From: Bacillus massiliglaciei
GTDB taxonomy: Bacteria > Bacillota > Bacilli > Bacillales > DSM-1321
Reading direction: 5' to 3'
Length of the DNA: 64,000 nucleotides
NCBI RefSeq assembly: GCF_900098925.1
Contig: NZ_LT622359.1
Coordinates: 552,649 to 616,648, forward strand
Shown here: one piece after another, positions 1-8,541 of the stretch
Layout of the letters: each line of letters starts with the position of its first letter
How positions within the stretch are numbered: the stretch's first letter is position 1
The notes under the pieces: generated by a model
Told to the model about the DNA's origin: nothing
What the model saw: the letters and a program-made list of their open reading frames with translations, nothing else
Databases searched by the model: none
Program-made: the position numbers and the translations under genes

Positions 1-1
1 T

Positions 2-280
2 CTTGTTCAAATTGGCTGGAAGCGGTCGAAGATGGCGCTTATTATCACCAATAACGAATTAGAAGTGAAGGATGCAATTATCTATGAGCTGGACAGAGGG
101 GTAACCAGGCTGTCCGGACAAGGCGGTTTTACGGATGATGCCCGGCCGATTCTTATGTGCGTCATTGATCAGTCAGAATTCACTAAATTGAAACAATTAG
201 TGAAATCAGTTGACCCAAAAGCATTTGTCGTCGTTATGGATGCCTCGGAAGTACTTGGAGAAGGGTTCAAACACACTTGA
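2..280 (+). CDS. yvjA: YitT family membrane protein, C-terminal end (cut by window edge)
   Basis: The reading frame is open from base 2, so this is the 3' part of a gene that starts outside the window. The visible 92 residues contain the tail of the membrane part followed by a cytosolic alpha/beta domain of the DUF2179 type: a stretch beginning VTRLSGQGGFT, then a run reading LMCVIDQSEF and a final VVMDASEVLGEGF. This layout is typical of YitT/YvjA proteins, which have several membrane helices and a C-terminal DUF2179 domain; their function is not firmly known. In B. subtilis yvjA neighbours cccB, as here. An internal ATG at 32 is unlikely to be the start because the family signature continues upstream of it. 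Confidence 0.8.
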   Translation, partial: LVQIGWKRSKMALIITNNELEVKDAIIYELDRGVTRLSGQGGFTDDARPILMCVIDQSEFTKLKQLVKSVDPKAFVVVMDASEVLGEGFKHT

Positions 281-339
281 TTGCTAAAAATGTTGGTATA
301 CTGTGAATATTGTGAGCAAAGACAGAAAGGAGCAGATCA

Positions 340-684
340 ATGAAAAAGAAACTAATCACGTTACTTCTTGGAACGTCCCTTGCTTTGGCTGCCTGCGGAG
401 GCGGGGAAGATTCCGCGAAAAATGAAGAATCATCAGGAACCTCCAATAATTCCGCTGTTTCTGATGGAAGTGCCGGGGCAAAAATCTATGAAAATAAATG
501 CATGTCCTGCCACGGAGGAAATCTGGAAGGCGGGGTTGGTCCTGATTTAACGGATGTCGGGTCAAGAATGTCGAAAGAAGAAATTGAAAAAATTATCGAA
601 GAAGGGGAAGGAGCCATGCCTGGAGGCCTGCTGGAAGGCGAAGCGCTGGAACAGACAGCAAAGTGGCTTTCTGAAAAGAAGTAA
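340..684 (+). CDS. cccB: Cytochrome c-551 lipoprotein CccB
   Basis: A small membrane-anchored c-type cytochrome that carries electrons on the outer face of the cytoplasmic membrane. The 114-residue product starts with a basic n-region and hydrophobic segment ending in the lipobox LAAC, so it should be lipidated at Cys19. A Ser/Asn-rich linker follows, then a mini cytochrome c domain with the haem motif CMSCH near residue 52 and a methionine in the AMPGG region that can serve as sixth ligand. The ribosome site AAAGGAG lies 7-8 bases before the ATG. Size and order match B. subtilis CccB, a likely donor to terminal oxidase. Confidence 0.9.
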   Translation: MKKKLITLLLGTSLALAACGGGEDSAKNEESSGTSNNSAVSDGSAGAKIYENKCMSCHGGNLEGGVGPDLTDVGSRMSKEEIEKIIEEGEGAMPGGLLEGEALEQTAKWLSEKK

Positions 685-709
685 AATCCCTCTTGATAAG
701 GTGTTCTGC

Positions 710-732
710 AGCGTCCCTGTGATAGGGGCGCT
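710..732 (+). terminator. Weak hairpin after cccB
   Basis: An 8-bp stem (AGCGTCCC with GGGGCGCT, one G-T pair) closes a 7-base loop 25 bases after the cccB stop. The following tract is only moderately T-rich, so termination would be partial. Confidence 0.4.
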
Positions 733-839
733 TCTCCTCTATTTATGTTCTTTATAAAGAAGAAATCCCTCTCTTACATTTACGCGATTCCTTTGAAATG
801 AAACTGTAATATTAATATGCTTTTTTTGTCAAAAAATGA

Positions 840-848
840 TGTTATAAT
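840..848 (+). promoter_or_regulatory. Extended -10 promoter for ftsEX
   Basis: TGT followed directly by TATAAT gives a consensus sigma-A extended -10 element about 110 bases before ftsE. No good -35 hexamer is seen at 17-bp spacing, which extended -10 promoters tolerate. Confidence 0.45.
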
Positions 849-960
849 GTTTGTTGGTTACTTAAGAAGGGTAGATTATATAATTTTTTGTCGAATTAGT
901 AGTAGTTAGCCAGAACAAGATTGATAGATTTTTTTCTATAAATGGTTGGGTGGTTTTTAA

Positions 961-1647
961 ATGATAGAAATGATAGATGTGAAGAAGACGTATTCGAATG
1001 GCGTTTCGGCTATCAATGGTCTGAATGTCAAAATCAAGCCTGGTGAATTTGTATATGTCGTCGGCCAAAGCGGTGCAGGAAAATCGACATTCATTAAACT
1101 GATGTACCGGGAAGAAAAACCGACAAGCGGCAGTATCCTTGTCAATGGGCTGAATCTTACTAAACTTAGAAACTCTAAAGTTCCGTTATTCAGACGGAAT
1201 ATCGGGATGGTTTTCCAAGATTTTAAACTATTGCAGAATTATTCAGTATATGAAAATGTGGCTTTTGCGATGGAAGTTATTGAAAAAGACAAAGAATCCA
1301 TTAAAACCCGCGTTATGGAAGTTCTTGATTTGGTGGGAATCAAGCATAAAGCAAGAATGCTTCCATCTGAGTTATCCGGCGGAGAGCAGCAGAGGGTGGC
1401 CATTGCCCGTTCGATTGTCAATGAACCCAAGGTAGTCATCGCTGATGAACCGACAGGAAATTTGGATCCGGAAACTTCATGGGAAATTATGAATATTTTC
1501 GAAACCATTAATAACAGCGGCACGACAGTCATTATGGCAACTCATAACAGAGATATCGTAAATAATATGAAACACCGCGTAATTGCTATAGAAGGCGGAA
1601 AAATTGTTCGTGATGAGCAGCAAGGAGATTATGGTTATGAAATTTAG
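961..1647 (+). CDS. ftsE: Cell division ATP-binding protein FtsE
   Basis: The ATPase half of the FtsEX complex, which uses ATP hydrolysis to control peptidoglycan hydrolases across the membrane. The 228-residue product has a full ABC ATPase core: Walker A GQSGAGKS (residues 35-42), a Q-loop in FQDFKLL, the signature LSGGEQQR near residue 138, Walker B VVIADEP, and the switch histidine in MATHN. The start is preceded by GGGTGG. The end overlaps ftsX by 11 bases, so the two are translated together. Length fits the family. Confidence 0.95.
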   Translation: MIEMIDVKKTYSNGVSAINGLNVKIKPGEFVYVVGQSGAGKSTFIKLMYREEKPTSGSILVNGLNLTKLRNSKVPLFRRNIGMVFQDFKLLQNYSVYENVAFAMEVIEKDKESIKTRVMEVLDLVGIKHKARMLPSELSGGEQQRVAIARSIVNEPKVVIADEPTGNLDPETSWEIMNIFETINNSGTTVIMATHNRDIVNNMKHRVIAIEGGKIVRDEQQGDYGYEI

Positions 1648-2530
1648 AACATTGCTCCGGCACTTCCGTGAAAGTTTTAAAAACATCCGCCGAAACGGCT
1701 GGATGACCTTTGCTTCAGTTAGTGCAGTAACAGTAACATTAATTTTAGTCGGTGTATTTGCCGTCATCATGCTGAACCTTAATCATATGGCGAAAAATGT
1801 TGAAGATGATGTAGAAATCAGGGTGCATATCGACAATGCAGCAAATGATGCAGATAGAAAAGCGATAGAGGATAAACTGAATTCCTTGGCCGGTGTGCAA
1901 AACGTGACATTCTCTCCGAAGGAAAAAGAGCTATCGAACCTTATTTCTGATTTAGGAGAAAATGGAGATGTATTCAAACCATTCGAGCAGGATAATCCGC
2001 TTCGAGATGTGTTTGTGGTTACGACAAAAACTCCGGATGATGTGATCAGTGTTGCAAAAAAAGCAGAAAAATATAACTATGTACAAAGCGTTAAATATGG
2101 ACAAGGATATGTTGAAAATCTCTTCAGCTTTGTGGATATAGCCAGGAATATTGGAATTGTCCTTATTATCGGCCTGCTATTCACAGCCATCTTTTTAATC
2201 TCCAATACTATTAAAATCACAATCATGGCCCGCAGGAAAGAAATCGAGATTATGCGGCTTGTCGGTGCGACCAATACATTCATCCGCTGGCCATTCTTCC
2301 TGGAAGGTTTATGGTTGGGCATACTCGGCTCTATTATTCCAATTGCACTCATTGCAGCAGGTTATAAGAAGCTTTACGAATATGCTACTCCGCAAATCAC
2401 AATTGAATTCATTGAATTGCTTCCTTCGAGCCCATTCATCTATCAAATTGCTTTGATATTGATTGCAATCGGTGCCTTGATTGGGATATGGGGAAGTGTT
2501 ATGTCCGTCCGCAAGTTCTTGAAAGTTTAA
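1637..2530 (+). CDS. ftsX: Cell division protein FtsX
   Basis: Membrane half of FtsEX. It has an N-terminal helix (around SVSAVTVTLILVG), a large extracellular domain of about 130 residues, and three more membrane helices in the C-terminal half, as in FtsX/LolC-type permeases. The start was set at the second of two close ATGs because AAGGAG at 1622-1627 lies 9 bases before it; the first (1631) is only 3 bases away. This gives 297 residues, close to the 296 of B. subtilis. In B. subtilis FtsEX activates the hydrolase CwlO through this external loop. Here the next gene encodes a coiled-coil M23 hydrolase, a natural candidate partner. Confidence 0.94.
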   Translation: MKFRTLLRHFRESFKNIRRNGWMTFASVSAVTVTLILVGVFAVIMLNLNHMAKNVEDDVEIRVHIDNAANDADRKAIEDKLNSLAGVQNVTFSPKEKELSNLISDLGENGDVFKPFEQDNPLRDVFVVTTKTPDDVISVAKKAEKYNYVQSVKYGQGYVENLFSFVDIARNIGIVLIIGLLFTAIFLISNTIKITIMARRKEIEIMRLVGATNTFIRWPFFLEGLWLGILGSIIPIALIAAGYKKLYEYATPQITIEFIELLPSSPFIYQIALILIAIGALIGIWGSVMSVRKFLKV

Positions 2531-2676
2531 TTGCCTCTCTCTCCCGGTGATCCGGGAGGGAATTTCTAATAAAATCCAAATTATGCTCTGTTGTGGGTGT
2601 AACTGAACGAGAGTTGCCTTTGACAACAAGTTCTACTACATATAGAAACAGAAGCCAGGGGAAGGGGAACAGCAGC

Positions 2677-4023
2677 TTGAATAAGAAAATTATCTCATTC
2701 AGTACAGCGATTTTGCTTGGACTGAGCAGTGTAGCAGCATTGCCGGTTGCAAAAGCAGAGTCCTTATCCGATTTAAATGATCAAAAGAATTCCATTCAGG
2801 AGAAACGTTCTAACGTAAATTCTGATATTAATAAGACAGATAAGAAGATTAATAAAATTGAATCTTCGAAACTGTCAGCAGAAGAACAGATTGAAGAATT
2901 ATCAGCGAAAATTGATGAATCTAATAAGAAAATTGACGCAAAAAACGCAGAAATAGCAGCAACAAAGGAAGAAATTGAGAAACTGAAAAAAGAAATTGAA
3001 GTCATTAAAGAAAGAATTGAAAAAAGAAATGAAGTCTTGAAAGAGAGAGCCCTTTCTTTCCAAGAATCTGGCGGAAATGCCAACTATACAGCTGTTCTAT
3101 TTGGATCATCCGATTTCAGTGATTTCATTGAACGTGTCGGAGCAGTGGCTACCATTGCCGAGGCAGACAGACAGATTCTGAAAGAACAGGAAGCTGATAA
3201 AAAGGCTTTGGAAGAAAAGCAGGCATCTGTAGAGGAGAAGCTTGCTAAGCTGGAAGATATGAAGAAAGAGCTTGAAGCAATCAAAGCAGATCTAAATGAT
3301 CAAAAGAAAGAAAAAGATGCATTAGTAGAAAAACTGAAAGAACAGAAAAAACATGCGGAAGATGAAAAAATGAGTCTTCAAGAAGAAGAAGAGACTCTTG
3401 CAGCTCAGGAAAGTGCAGTTAAAGCTGCGATTGAACTGGAAAAAAGCAGACTTGCTGAGTTAGAAGCAGCCCGTAAAAAAGCAGCCGAAGAAGCGAAGAA
3501 GCGCGCAGCACAAGAAGCGGCCGCACAAAAAGCAGCAGAATCTCAGAAGAGTGCAAGCAGCAATTCAAGCAGCTCAGGCAGCTCAAGCAGCAGCGCACCT
3601 GTTTCTGCTGCACCAGCCGTATCATCTGGTATGTTCACAAACCCAAGTGCGGGTGTTGTAACATCTTCAATGGGCCCGCGCTGGAACAAGCAGCATGCAG
3701 GAATTGATATTGCGAAAGCTGGCACTGTGCCGGTTGTAGCAGCAGCTGATGGAGTAGTGAGCCGTTCTTATACTTCATCTTCTTACGGGAATGTTGTATT
3801 TATTACACACCGCATCAATGGTAAGACTTGGACAACTGTCTATGCGCACTTAAGACAAAGAATGGCAAGTCAAGGTCAAGTTGTAGCAAAAGGTCAGCAA
3901 ATTGGAATCATGGGTAACACTGGTCACTCATTTGGCCAGCATTTACACTTCGAAATTCATAACGGCGAGTGGAATGCTGCAAAATCTAACGCAGTGAATC
4001 CATTAAACTACGTAAATTATTAA
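2677..4023 (+). CDS. Secreted coiled-coil M23 peptidoglycan endopeptidase
   Basis: Probable cell wall hydrolase working with FtsEX. A TTG start is chosen because AAGGGG lies 9 bases upstream and the signal peptide (NKKIISFSTAILLG, cleavage near VAKA-ES) begins right there; a GTG at 2593 would put 28 odd residues before it. The mature protein has a long coiled coil (about residues 30-270, rich in Lys, Glu and Ala), an Ala/Ser-rich linker, and a C-terminal LytM/M23 domain (about 330-445). The zinc and catalytic residues are present: His340 and Asp344 in HAGID, and the HLH pair at 422-424. In EnvC-type activators these are lost, so this copy looks catalytically active. EnvC-like in architecture. 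Confidence 0.88.
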   Translation: MNKKIISFSTAILLGLSSVAALPVAKAESLSDLNDQKNSIQEKRSNVNSDINKTDKKINKIESSKLSAEEQIEELSAKIDESNKKIDAKNAEIAATKEEIEKLKKEIEVIKERIEKRNEVLKERALSFQESGGNANYTAVLFGSSDFSDFIERVGAVATIAEADRQILKEQEADKKALEEKQASVEEKLAKLEDMKKELEAIKADLNDQKKEKDALVEKLKEQKKHAEDEKMSLQEEEETLAAQESAVKAAIELEKSRLAELEAARKKAAEEAKKRAAQEAAAQKAAESQKSASSNSSSSGSSSSSAPVSAAPAVSSGMFTNPSAGVVTSSMGPRWNKQHAGIDIAKAGTVPVVAAADGVVSRSYTSSSYGNVVFITHRINGKTWTTVYAHLRQRMASQGQVVAKGQQIGIMGNTGHSFGQHLHFEIHNGEWNAAKSNAVNPLNYVNY

Positions 4024-4039
4024 TTAAATGATTTTAAAT

Positions 4040-4070
4040 CAGTCAGGAGCTTGCTCCTGGCTGTTTTTTT
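4040..4070 (+). terminator. Intrinsic terminator of the M23 gene
   Basis: The stem CAGTCAGGAGC pairs with the TCCTGGCTG side (one T-G pair), followed by seven T. The last bases of this T-run are the insertion target of the ISL3 element that follows. Confidence 0.9.
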
Positions 4071-4071
4071 G
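4064..4071. repeat. Target duplication, left copy (ISL3 element)
   Basis: TTTTTTTG directly before the left inverted repeat. It is identical to 5447-5454 directly after the right one. Eight bases is the normal duplication length for the ISL3 family. Confidence 0.85.
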
Positions 4072-5446
4072 GGCTCTATACTATTTGTTGGGGTATCCAT
4101 ACAATTGTTTGCATAAAAAATGCACGCAAACATCCAATTCTTTTATACTTGAGTTGCCTAGAAACAAGTAGAGAATGGAGTTGCGTGCACATGAATTTTA
4201 CCATGAATATTCCCGGTTTAAAAGGGGTTACCATTTTAAAAGTAGAGCAGGTGGAGGAAACGATGAGGGTATATGTGGAGATGGAACGCAGCCTCCAGCA
4301 GTGCCCTGACTGCGGAGCTCCCACCTCCCGTGTTCACGACTACCGGATCCAAAAGGTTAAGCACTTAAAGTGGTTTGAGAGGAAGACGGATTTATTCTAC
4401 AAACGCAGACGGTATGTCTGTGCATGCGGGAAGCGTTTTTCGGAACAAAACCCGTTCGTACAGCGTTACCAGCGTACATCTATTGAATGGAATCAGGCCG
4501 TGGGCATACGGGCGATTAAAGGAAAGACCTTTAAAGAAACGGGGGAAACCTACGGTTCTTCGTCTTCTACTATTGTCCGCCGGTTTGACCGTTTGGCTCG
4601 GAGTGAAATACGTTCTGTGGAAAAGCTGCCTTCTGTGATTGCCATTGATGAGTATAAAGGAGATACACGAGAAGGAAAATACCAGCTCATCATTGCCGAT
4701 GGAATCACCAAAAAGCCCTTAGATATCCTGCCTAATCGCTATAAGAATACGATTAAACACTATCTTCAAAAGTATGGGGACCAGGTTCAGGTGGTGATCA
4801 TGGACATGAGCCATTCTTTTAAATCGGCGGTTCAAAGTGCCTTAGGCCGCCCTGTGATTGTGGCCGATCGCTTTCATTTCTGCCGGTATGTCTATTGGGC
4901 GCTGGACGGTGTCCGGAGAAGGGTACAGAAAGAGTTTCACCCGTATGACCGCAAGAAGTGCAAACGTATGAAGCATGTCTTTCACAAGGCCTCCGACCGC
5001 CTGACAGAAGAAGACAGATGGCATCTGCATCGTTATTTGGATATGTCGGAAGAGCTTAAAAAAGCGTACGAATTAAAGGAAACCTATCGTGGCTGGTTTG
5101 TTCAGGCGAAGGAATCTGGATCGGAAGATATAGGGAAGGTCAAACAGGGCCTGAGAGACTTTTATCGACGGGTCCAGGACTCTGGCATTCCTGAAATGGA
5201 GAAAGCCATTACCACGCTCCAAAATTGGCAGACAGAAATCTTAAACAGCTTTGTTTATGGGTATTCGAATGGTTTTTTAGAAGGGATCAACAATTCAACG
5301 AAGGTTCTTAAGCGAAATGCGTATGGATTCAGGAATTTCAGCCGTTTTCGGGCAAAAATATTATTAACCCATCAGTTTAAAGGAATTGGGATACATATTG
5401 GTTAGGGATGGCGATCAGTCGCCACCCCAACATTTGACGGAGAACC
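4072..5446 (+). mobile_element. ISL3-family insertion sequence, complete
   Basis: A 1375-bp element bounded by imperfect inverted repeats. The left end starts GGCTCT and carries TGTTGGGGT at 4087-4095. The reverse complement of the right end starts GGTTCT and carries the same TGTTGGGGT at the same distance; 15 of the first 23 positions agree. It holds one intact transposase and is flanked by an exact 8-bp duplication, so the insertion looks recent or at least undamaged. A short hairpin (TGGCGA-TCAG-TCGCCA, 5409-5424) lies just after the transposase stop. The element sits between the M23 gene and ctpB. Confidence 0.92.
4191..5405 (+). CDS. ISL3 family transposase
   Basis: DDE transposase that moves the surrounding element. 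The start is the ATG of MNFTMNIPGLKG, with GGAG 10 bases upstream. The 404 residues show an N-terminal zinc-ribbon (CPDCG, then CACGKRF), a helix-turn-helix region (near TFKETGETYGSSSSTIVRR), and the catalytic core: Asp in VIAIDEYKG, Asp in VVIMDMSHSF, and Glu in SNGFLEGINN. The gene is uninterrupted and all catalytic residues are present, so it is probably functional. Confidence 0.94.
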   Translation: MNFTMNIPGLKGVTILKVEQVEETMRVYVEMERSLQQCPDCGAPTSRVHDYRIQKVKHLKWFERKTDLFYKRRRYVCACGKRFSEQNPFVQRYQRTSIEWNQAVGIRAIKGKTFKETGETYGSSSSTIVRRFDRLARSEIRSVEKLPSVIAIDEYKGDTREGKYQLIIADGITKKPLDILPNRYKNTIKHYLQKYGDQVQVVIMDMSHSFKSAVQSALGRPVIVADRFHFCRYVYWALDGVRRRVQKEFHPYDRKKCKRMKHVFHKASDRLTEEDRWHLHRYLDMSEELKKAYELKETYRGWFVQAKESGSEDIGKVKQGLRDFYRRVQDSGIPEMEKAITTLQNWQTEILNSFVYGYSNGFLEGINNSTKVLKRNAYGFRNFSRFRAKILLTHQFKGIGIHIG

Positions 5447-5454
5447 TTTTTTTG
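5447..5454. repeat. Target duplication, right copy (ISL3 element)
   Basis: TTTTTTTG, identical to 4064-4071. From here to about 5590 lies the original intergenic DNA upstream of ctpB. Confidence 0.85.
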
Positions 5455-5598
5455 TGTCTTTTCGGTCTGGCAATCATTCGTCAGAGGGCGTTTTTCCTTC
5501 AGGATCTAGGCCACTCGCGGCTCGTCACTTTTCTCTCCTCATAATTTCAGAAAAGAAATCATATAGTGAAATAGATTGAAAGAGAAAAGGAGCGTAAT

Positions 5599-7026
5599 AT
5601 GGTGAGAAAATGGACAATTCCCCTGAGCGTGGCTGTCTCTCTCACTGTGGGGGCGGCCGGCGGGATGTATTGGACGGCATCTGAACAGGATGAGAAGCAA
5701 ACTGAACAAAAGCAAACGGAAGGAGAAGCAGAATGGGGCAAAATGGAACAAGCTTACAACTTAATTAAAAATCAATATGTGGAAAAGGTAGAGGACAAGC
5801 AATTGATGGAAGGCGCCATCCAAGGCATGCTCTCCACATTGAAGGACCCTTATTCGGTTTATATGAACAAAGAAACAGCGAAGCAATTTAATGAAGCATT
5901 GGATTCCTCATTTGAAGGGATCGGAACGGAAATCGGCATGGAGGATGACAAAATTATCGTCGTTTCCCCGTATAAAGATTCGCCGGCAGAAAAGGCTGGA
6001 TTAAAACCGAAGGATCAGATTCTTAAGATTGACGGGAAGAGCATAGAAGGGTTGGATCTGTACGAAACCAGGTTGAAAATCAGAGGGGAAAAAGGGACGG
6101 CCGTTGAGCTGGAGATTAAACGTTCAGGTGTAGCGGACCCTATTGTCATGAAAATTATGAGAGAGGAAATACCCCTGCAGAGTGTCTTTTCTTCTTTGAA
6201 AAAAGAAGCAGGTGAAAACATTGGCTATATTGAGCTGACTTCATTTTCCGAAAATACGGCAGCCGATTTTAAAAAAGAACTGACAAATCTTGAAAAAGAG
6301 GGCATAGATGGTTTAGTGATTGATGTAAGAGGCAATCCGGGAGGGCTGCTTTCGAGTGTCCAGGAAATTCTTTCTGAACTTATACCGAAAGACAAGCCGT
6401 ATTTACAGATTGCAGAAAGGAATGGAAATACGCAATCCTTCTATACTGAATTAAAGCAAAAAAAGGAGTATCCGATTGCGGTTCTTACGGATAAAGGAAG
6501 TGCATCCGCATCAGAAATATTGGCAGGAGCTCTGCAGGAAGCAGGAGGGTACCCGCTGATTGGAGAAAAGACTTTCGGAAAAGGGACCGTTCAGCAAGCA
6601 ATGCCCCTCGGTGACGGCAGCAATTTGAAACTGACTTTATATAAATGGCTGACTCCGGACGGGCATTGGATTCACAAGAAAGGGATCAAGCCGGATCTTT
6701 CAGTGAAGCAGCCTTCCTATTTTAATGTGCACCAACTGACAGTAGAGAAGGCTATGCAGCGCGATATGAATGATGATCAAGTGAAATATGCACAGGATAT
6801 GCTAAGAGGACTGGGCTTCGAGACGGGCAGAACAGATGGCTATTTTGACAAACAAACGGAGTTTGCAGTCAAGGCCTTTCAAAAGCGGGAAAAGCTGAAG
6901 GAAACAGGAAAGCTGGATGAAAAAACGGCTTCAAGGCTGCAAGCTGATGTCTTAGAGAAAATTCAAGATGAGTCAAATGATGTACAGCTCCTGACTGCTT
7001 TGAAATATATTGCGGGAAAAGAATAG
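5599..7026 (+). CDS. ctpB: Carboxy-terminal processing protease CtpB (S41)
   Basis: Membrane-anchored serine protease. In B. subtilis CtpB is secreted into the intermembrane space of the forespore and cleaves SpoIVFA to trigger sigma-K activation. The 475 residues show an N-terminal signal anchor (PLSVAVSLTVGAAGG), a PDZ domain (about 90-170), the S41 catalytic domain with Ser303 in GSASASE and the general base Lys328 in GEKTFGKG plus Gln332, and a C-terminal peptidoglycan-binding domain (about 380-450). The 25-residue spacing between Ser and Lys is that of the family. AAAAGGAG precedes the ATG by 6-7 bases. The ISL3 element ends about 150 bp upstream and may have displaced upstream signals. 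Confidence 0.93.
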   Translation: MVRKWTIPLSVAVSLTVGAAGGMYWTASEQDEKQTEQKQTEGEAEWGKMEQAYNLIKNQYVEKVEDKQLMEGAIQGMLSTLKDPYSVYMNKETAKQFNEALDSSFEGIGTEIGMEDDKIIVVSPYKDSPAEKAGLKPKDQILKIDGKSIEGLDLYETRLKIRGEKGTAVELEIKRSGVADPIVMKIMREEIPLQSVFSSLKKEAGENIGYIELTSFSENTAADFKKELTNLEKEGIDGLVIDVRGNPGGLLSSVQEILSELIPKDKPYLQIAERNGNTQSFYTELKQKKEYPIAVLTDKGSASASEILAGALQEAGGYPLIGEKTFGKGTVQQAMPLGDGSNLKLTLYKWLTPDGHWIHKKGIKPDLSVKQPSYFNVHQLTVEKAMQRDMNDDQVKYAQDMLRGLGFETGRTDGYFDKQTEFAVKAFQKREKLKETGKLDEKTASRLQADVLEKIQDESNDVQLLTALKYIAGKE

Positions 7027-7030
7027 AAAG

Positions 7031-7066
7031 AAAAAGTTCAGAATGGGTGCATTCTGAACTTTTTTG
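7031..7066 (+). terminator. Terminator of ctpB
   Basis: A perfect 14-bp stem (AAAAAGTTCAGAAT with its complement) closes a 6-base loop and ends in a T-run. Confidence 0.92.
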
Positions 7067-7257
7067 TTTCCATAGAAAAGCCCATCCATTCCAAGCGGAG
7101 AAATAAATTCCTAATACGGAAATCAACAGATGACTATAAGCTTATAAACCTTGGAATCACAGGTTTTTTTCTCATCTATCAGATGCAGGGCAGTGATTGT
7201 TTTGATAGAATAGCATATAGAGACTAAGTTATTGACGATAAGGTTGGTGGGGAAAAA

Positions 7258-8454
7258 TTGACTTCTGATTGGCTGATTGCATGTTTAATAGGGGCAGGTA
7301 AACTATTTCTGCATCCATTGTTTTATCTATCGATCCTCCTAAGCTGTTTGATCGGCTATTTACGAGTAAAGCGTGAGAGGAGAATGTTTACGGCTAAAGT
7401 CTTTCCTGTAACACTTGAAATCCGTTCATTATTTTCCTGGGGCATCTTATTGGGAATACTATTATCGATTTTAACTCTTGGAATCGGTATTGTGATCACC
7501 TGGCCAGCGGTCATCGTGATGGGAGCTCTCAGTATTCTTCTATCATGGAGTTTCAAGCTGCTGTCTCCTGCATACACAGCAGGAATCACTTTTTTTCTTC
7601 TTTATTTTTTACAGGCTCTAGATATCGAAATTCCTTATCTTCAGTCTTTTTCAGAACAAATGAATGATGCAATTTATCCCGCCCTCGCCTTGTTGATCGG
7701 CTTGTTGATTATAGCGGAAGGTGTTCTTATCCAAAAAAATGCTGCAAAGAATCCATCTCCCCATCTGAAGCTGTCATCCAGAGGCCAGCCTGTAGGAGTC
7801 TATTTATCCAAGCGGCTCTGGATGGTGCCGATGTTTGTGCTTCTTCCAGGAGAAGGCCTGTCAGCCATTTTTGATTGGTACCCTGTATTTACAGCAGGTG
7901 AAACTTCTTTCACTCCTCTTCTTCTTCCATATATGCTGGGCTTCTCCCAGCAGGTAAAGGGCAGGCTGCCGGAAGAAGCCATTCGCACGCACGGAAGGCT
8001 TATCATTACTTTAGGAGCGGCTGTCACTGCAGCAGCCATTTTATCCTATTGGACGGTTATTGCTGCCATAGCAGCGGCTGGAATCGCAGTGCTGGGACGT
8101 GCATTGATCGCTATTTTGCAAAATGCTGCTGACCGTAAATCCGGGTTTTATTTTTCAAAAAGCAGCAAGGGAGTCAAAGTGCTTGGAGTTTATCCAAACT
8201 CTCCGGCTGATAAAATGGGGTTAAAAAAAGGGGAAGTCATTTCTAAAATCAATGGTACCAAAGTGAAGGACGAATCTGAATTCTATTTAGCTCTCCAAAA
8301 AAATCGGGCTCATTGTAAATTGGAAGTGATCGGTACAAATGGACAGATGCGCTTTGTCCAAAGAGCTTTATTTGAAGGCGAACATTATGAACTGGGCGTG
8401 CTGTTTATAGAAGGATTCAGCTCCTCACAAATCGGAAGTGCCGAAAGTGTGTGA
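7258..8454 (+). CDS. minJ: Division topology determinant MinJ (PDZ membrane protein)
   Basis: Polytopic membrane protein that in B. subtilis bridges DivIVA and MinD at the poles and septum. The 398 residues carry several hydrophobic segments in the first 290 positions and a C-terminal PDZ domain (about 300-375, with VLGVYPNSPADKMGLKKGEV). Length and domain order match B. subtilis MinJ (about 397). The start is a TTG preceded by GGTGGGG. In B. subtilis swrA lies between ctpB and minJ (from memory); here the 231-bp gap holds no swrA-like gene. Confidence 0.88.
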   Translation: MTSDWLIACLIGAGKLFLHPLFYLSILLSCLIGYLRVKRERRMFTAKVFPVTLEIRSLFSWGILLGILLSILTLGIGIVITWPAVIVMGALSILLSWSFKLLSPAYTAGITFFLLYFLQALDIEIPYLQSFSEQMNDAIYPALALLIGLLIIAEGVLIQKNAAKNPSPHLKLSSRGQPVGVYLSKRLWMVPMFVLLPGEGLSAIFDWYPVFTAGETSFTPLLLPYMLGFSQQVKGRLPEEAIRTHGRLIITLGAAVTAAAILSYWTVIAAIAAAGIAVLGRALIAILQNAADRKSGFYFSKSSKGVKVLGVYPNSPADKMGLKKGEVISKINGTKVKDESEFYLALQKNRAHCKLEVIGTNGQMRFVQRALFEGEHYELGVLFIEGFSSSQIGSAESV

Positions 8455-8541
8455 AAGGAAGAATGATTTTTCGCCATTCGTACGATAATGAAAGTAAACG
8501 TATAAAAGTTAATTTCAGTATTTAAAGTAAGGACGGATTGA

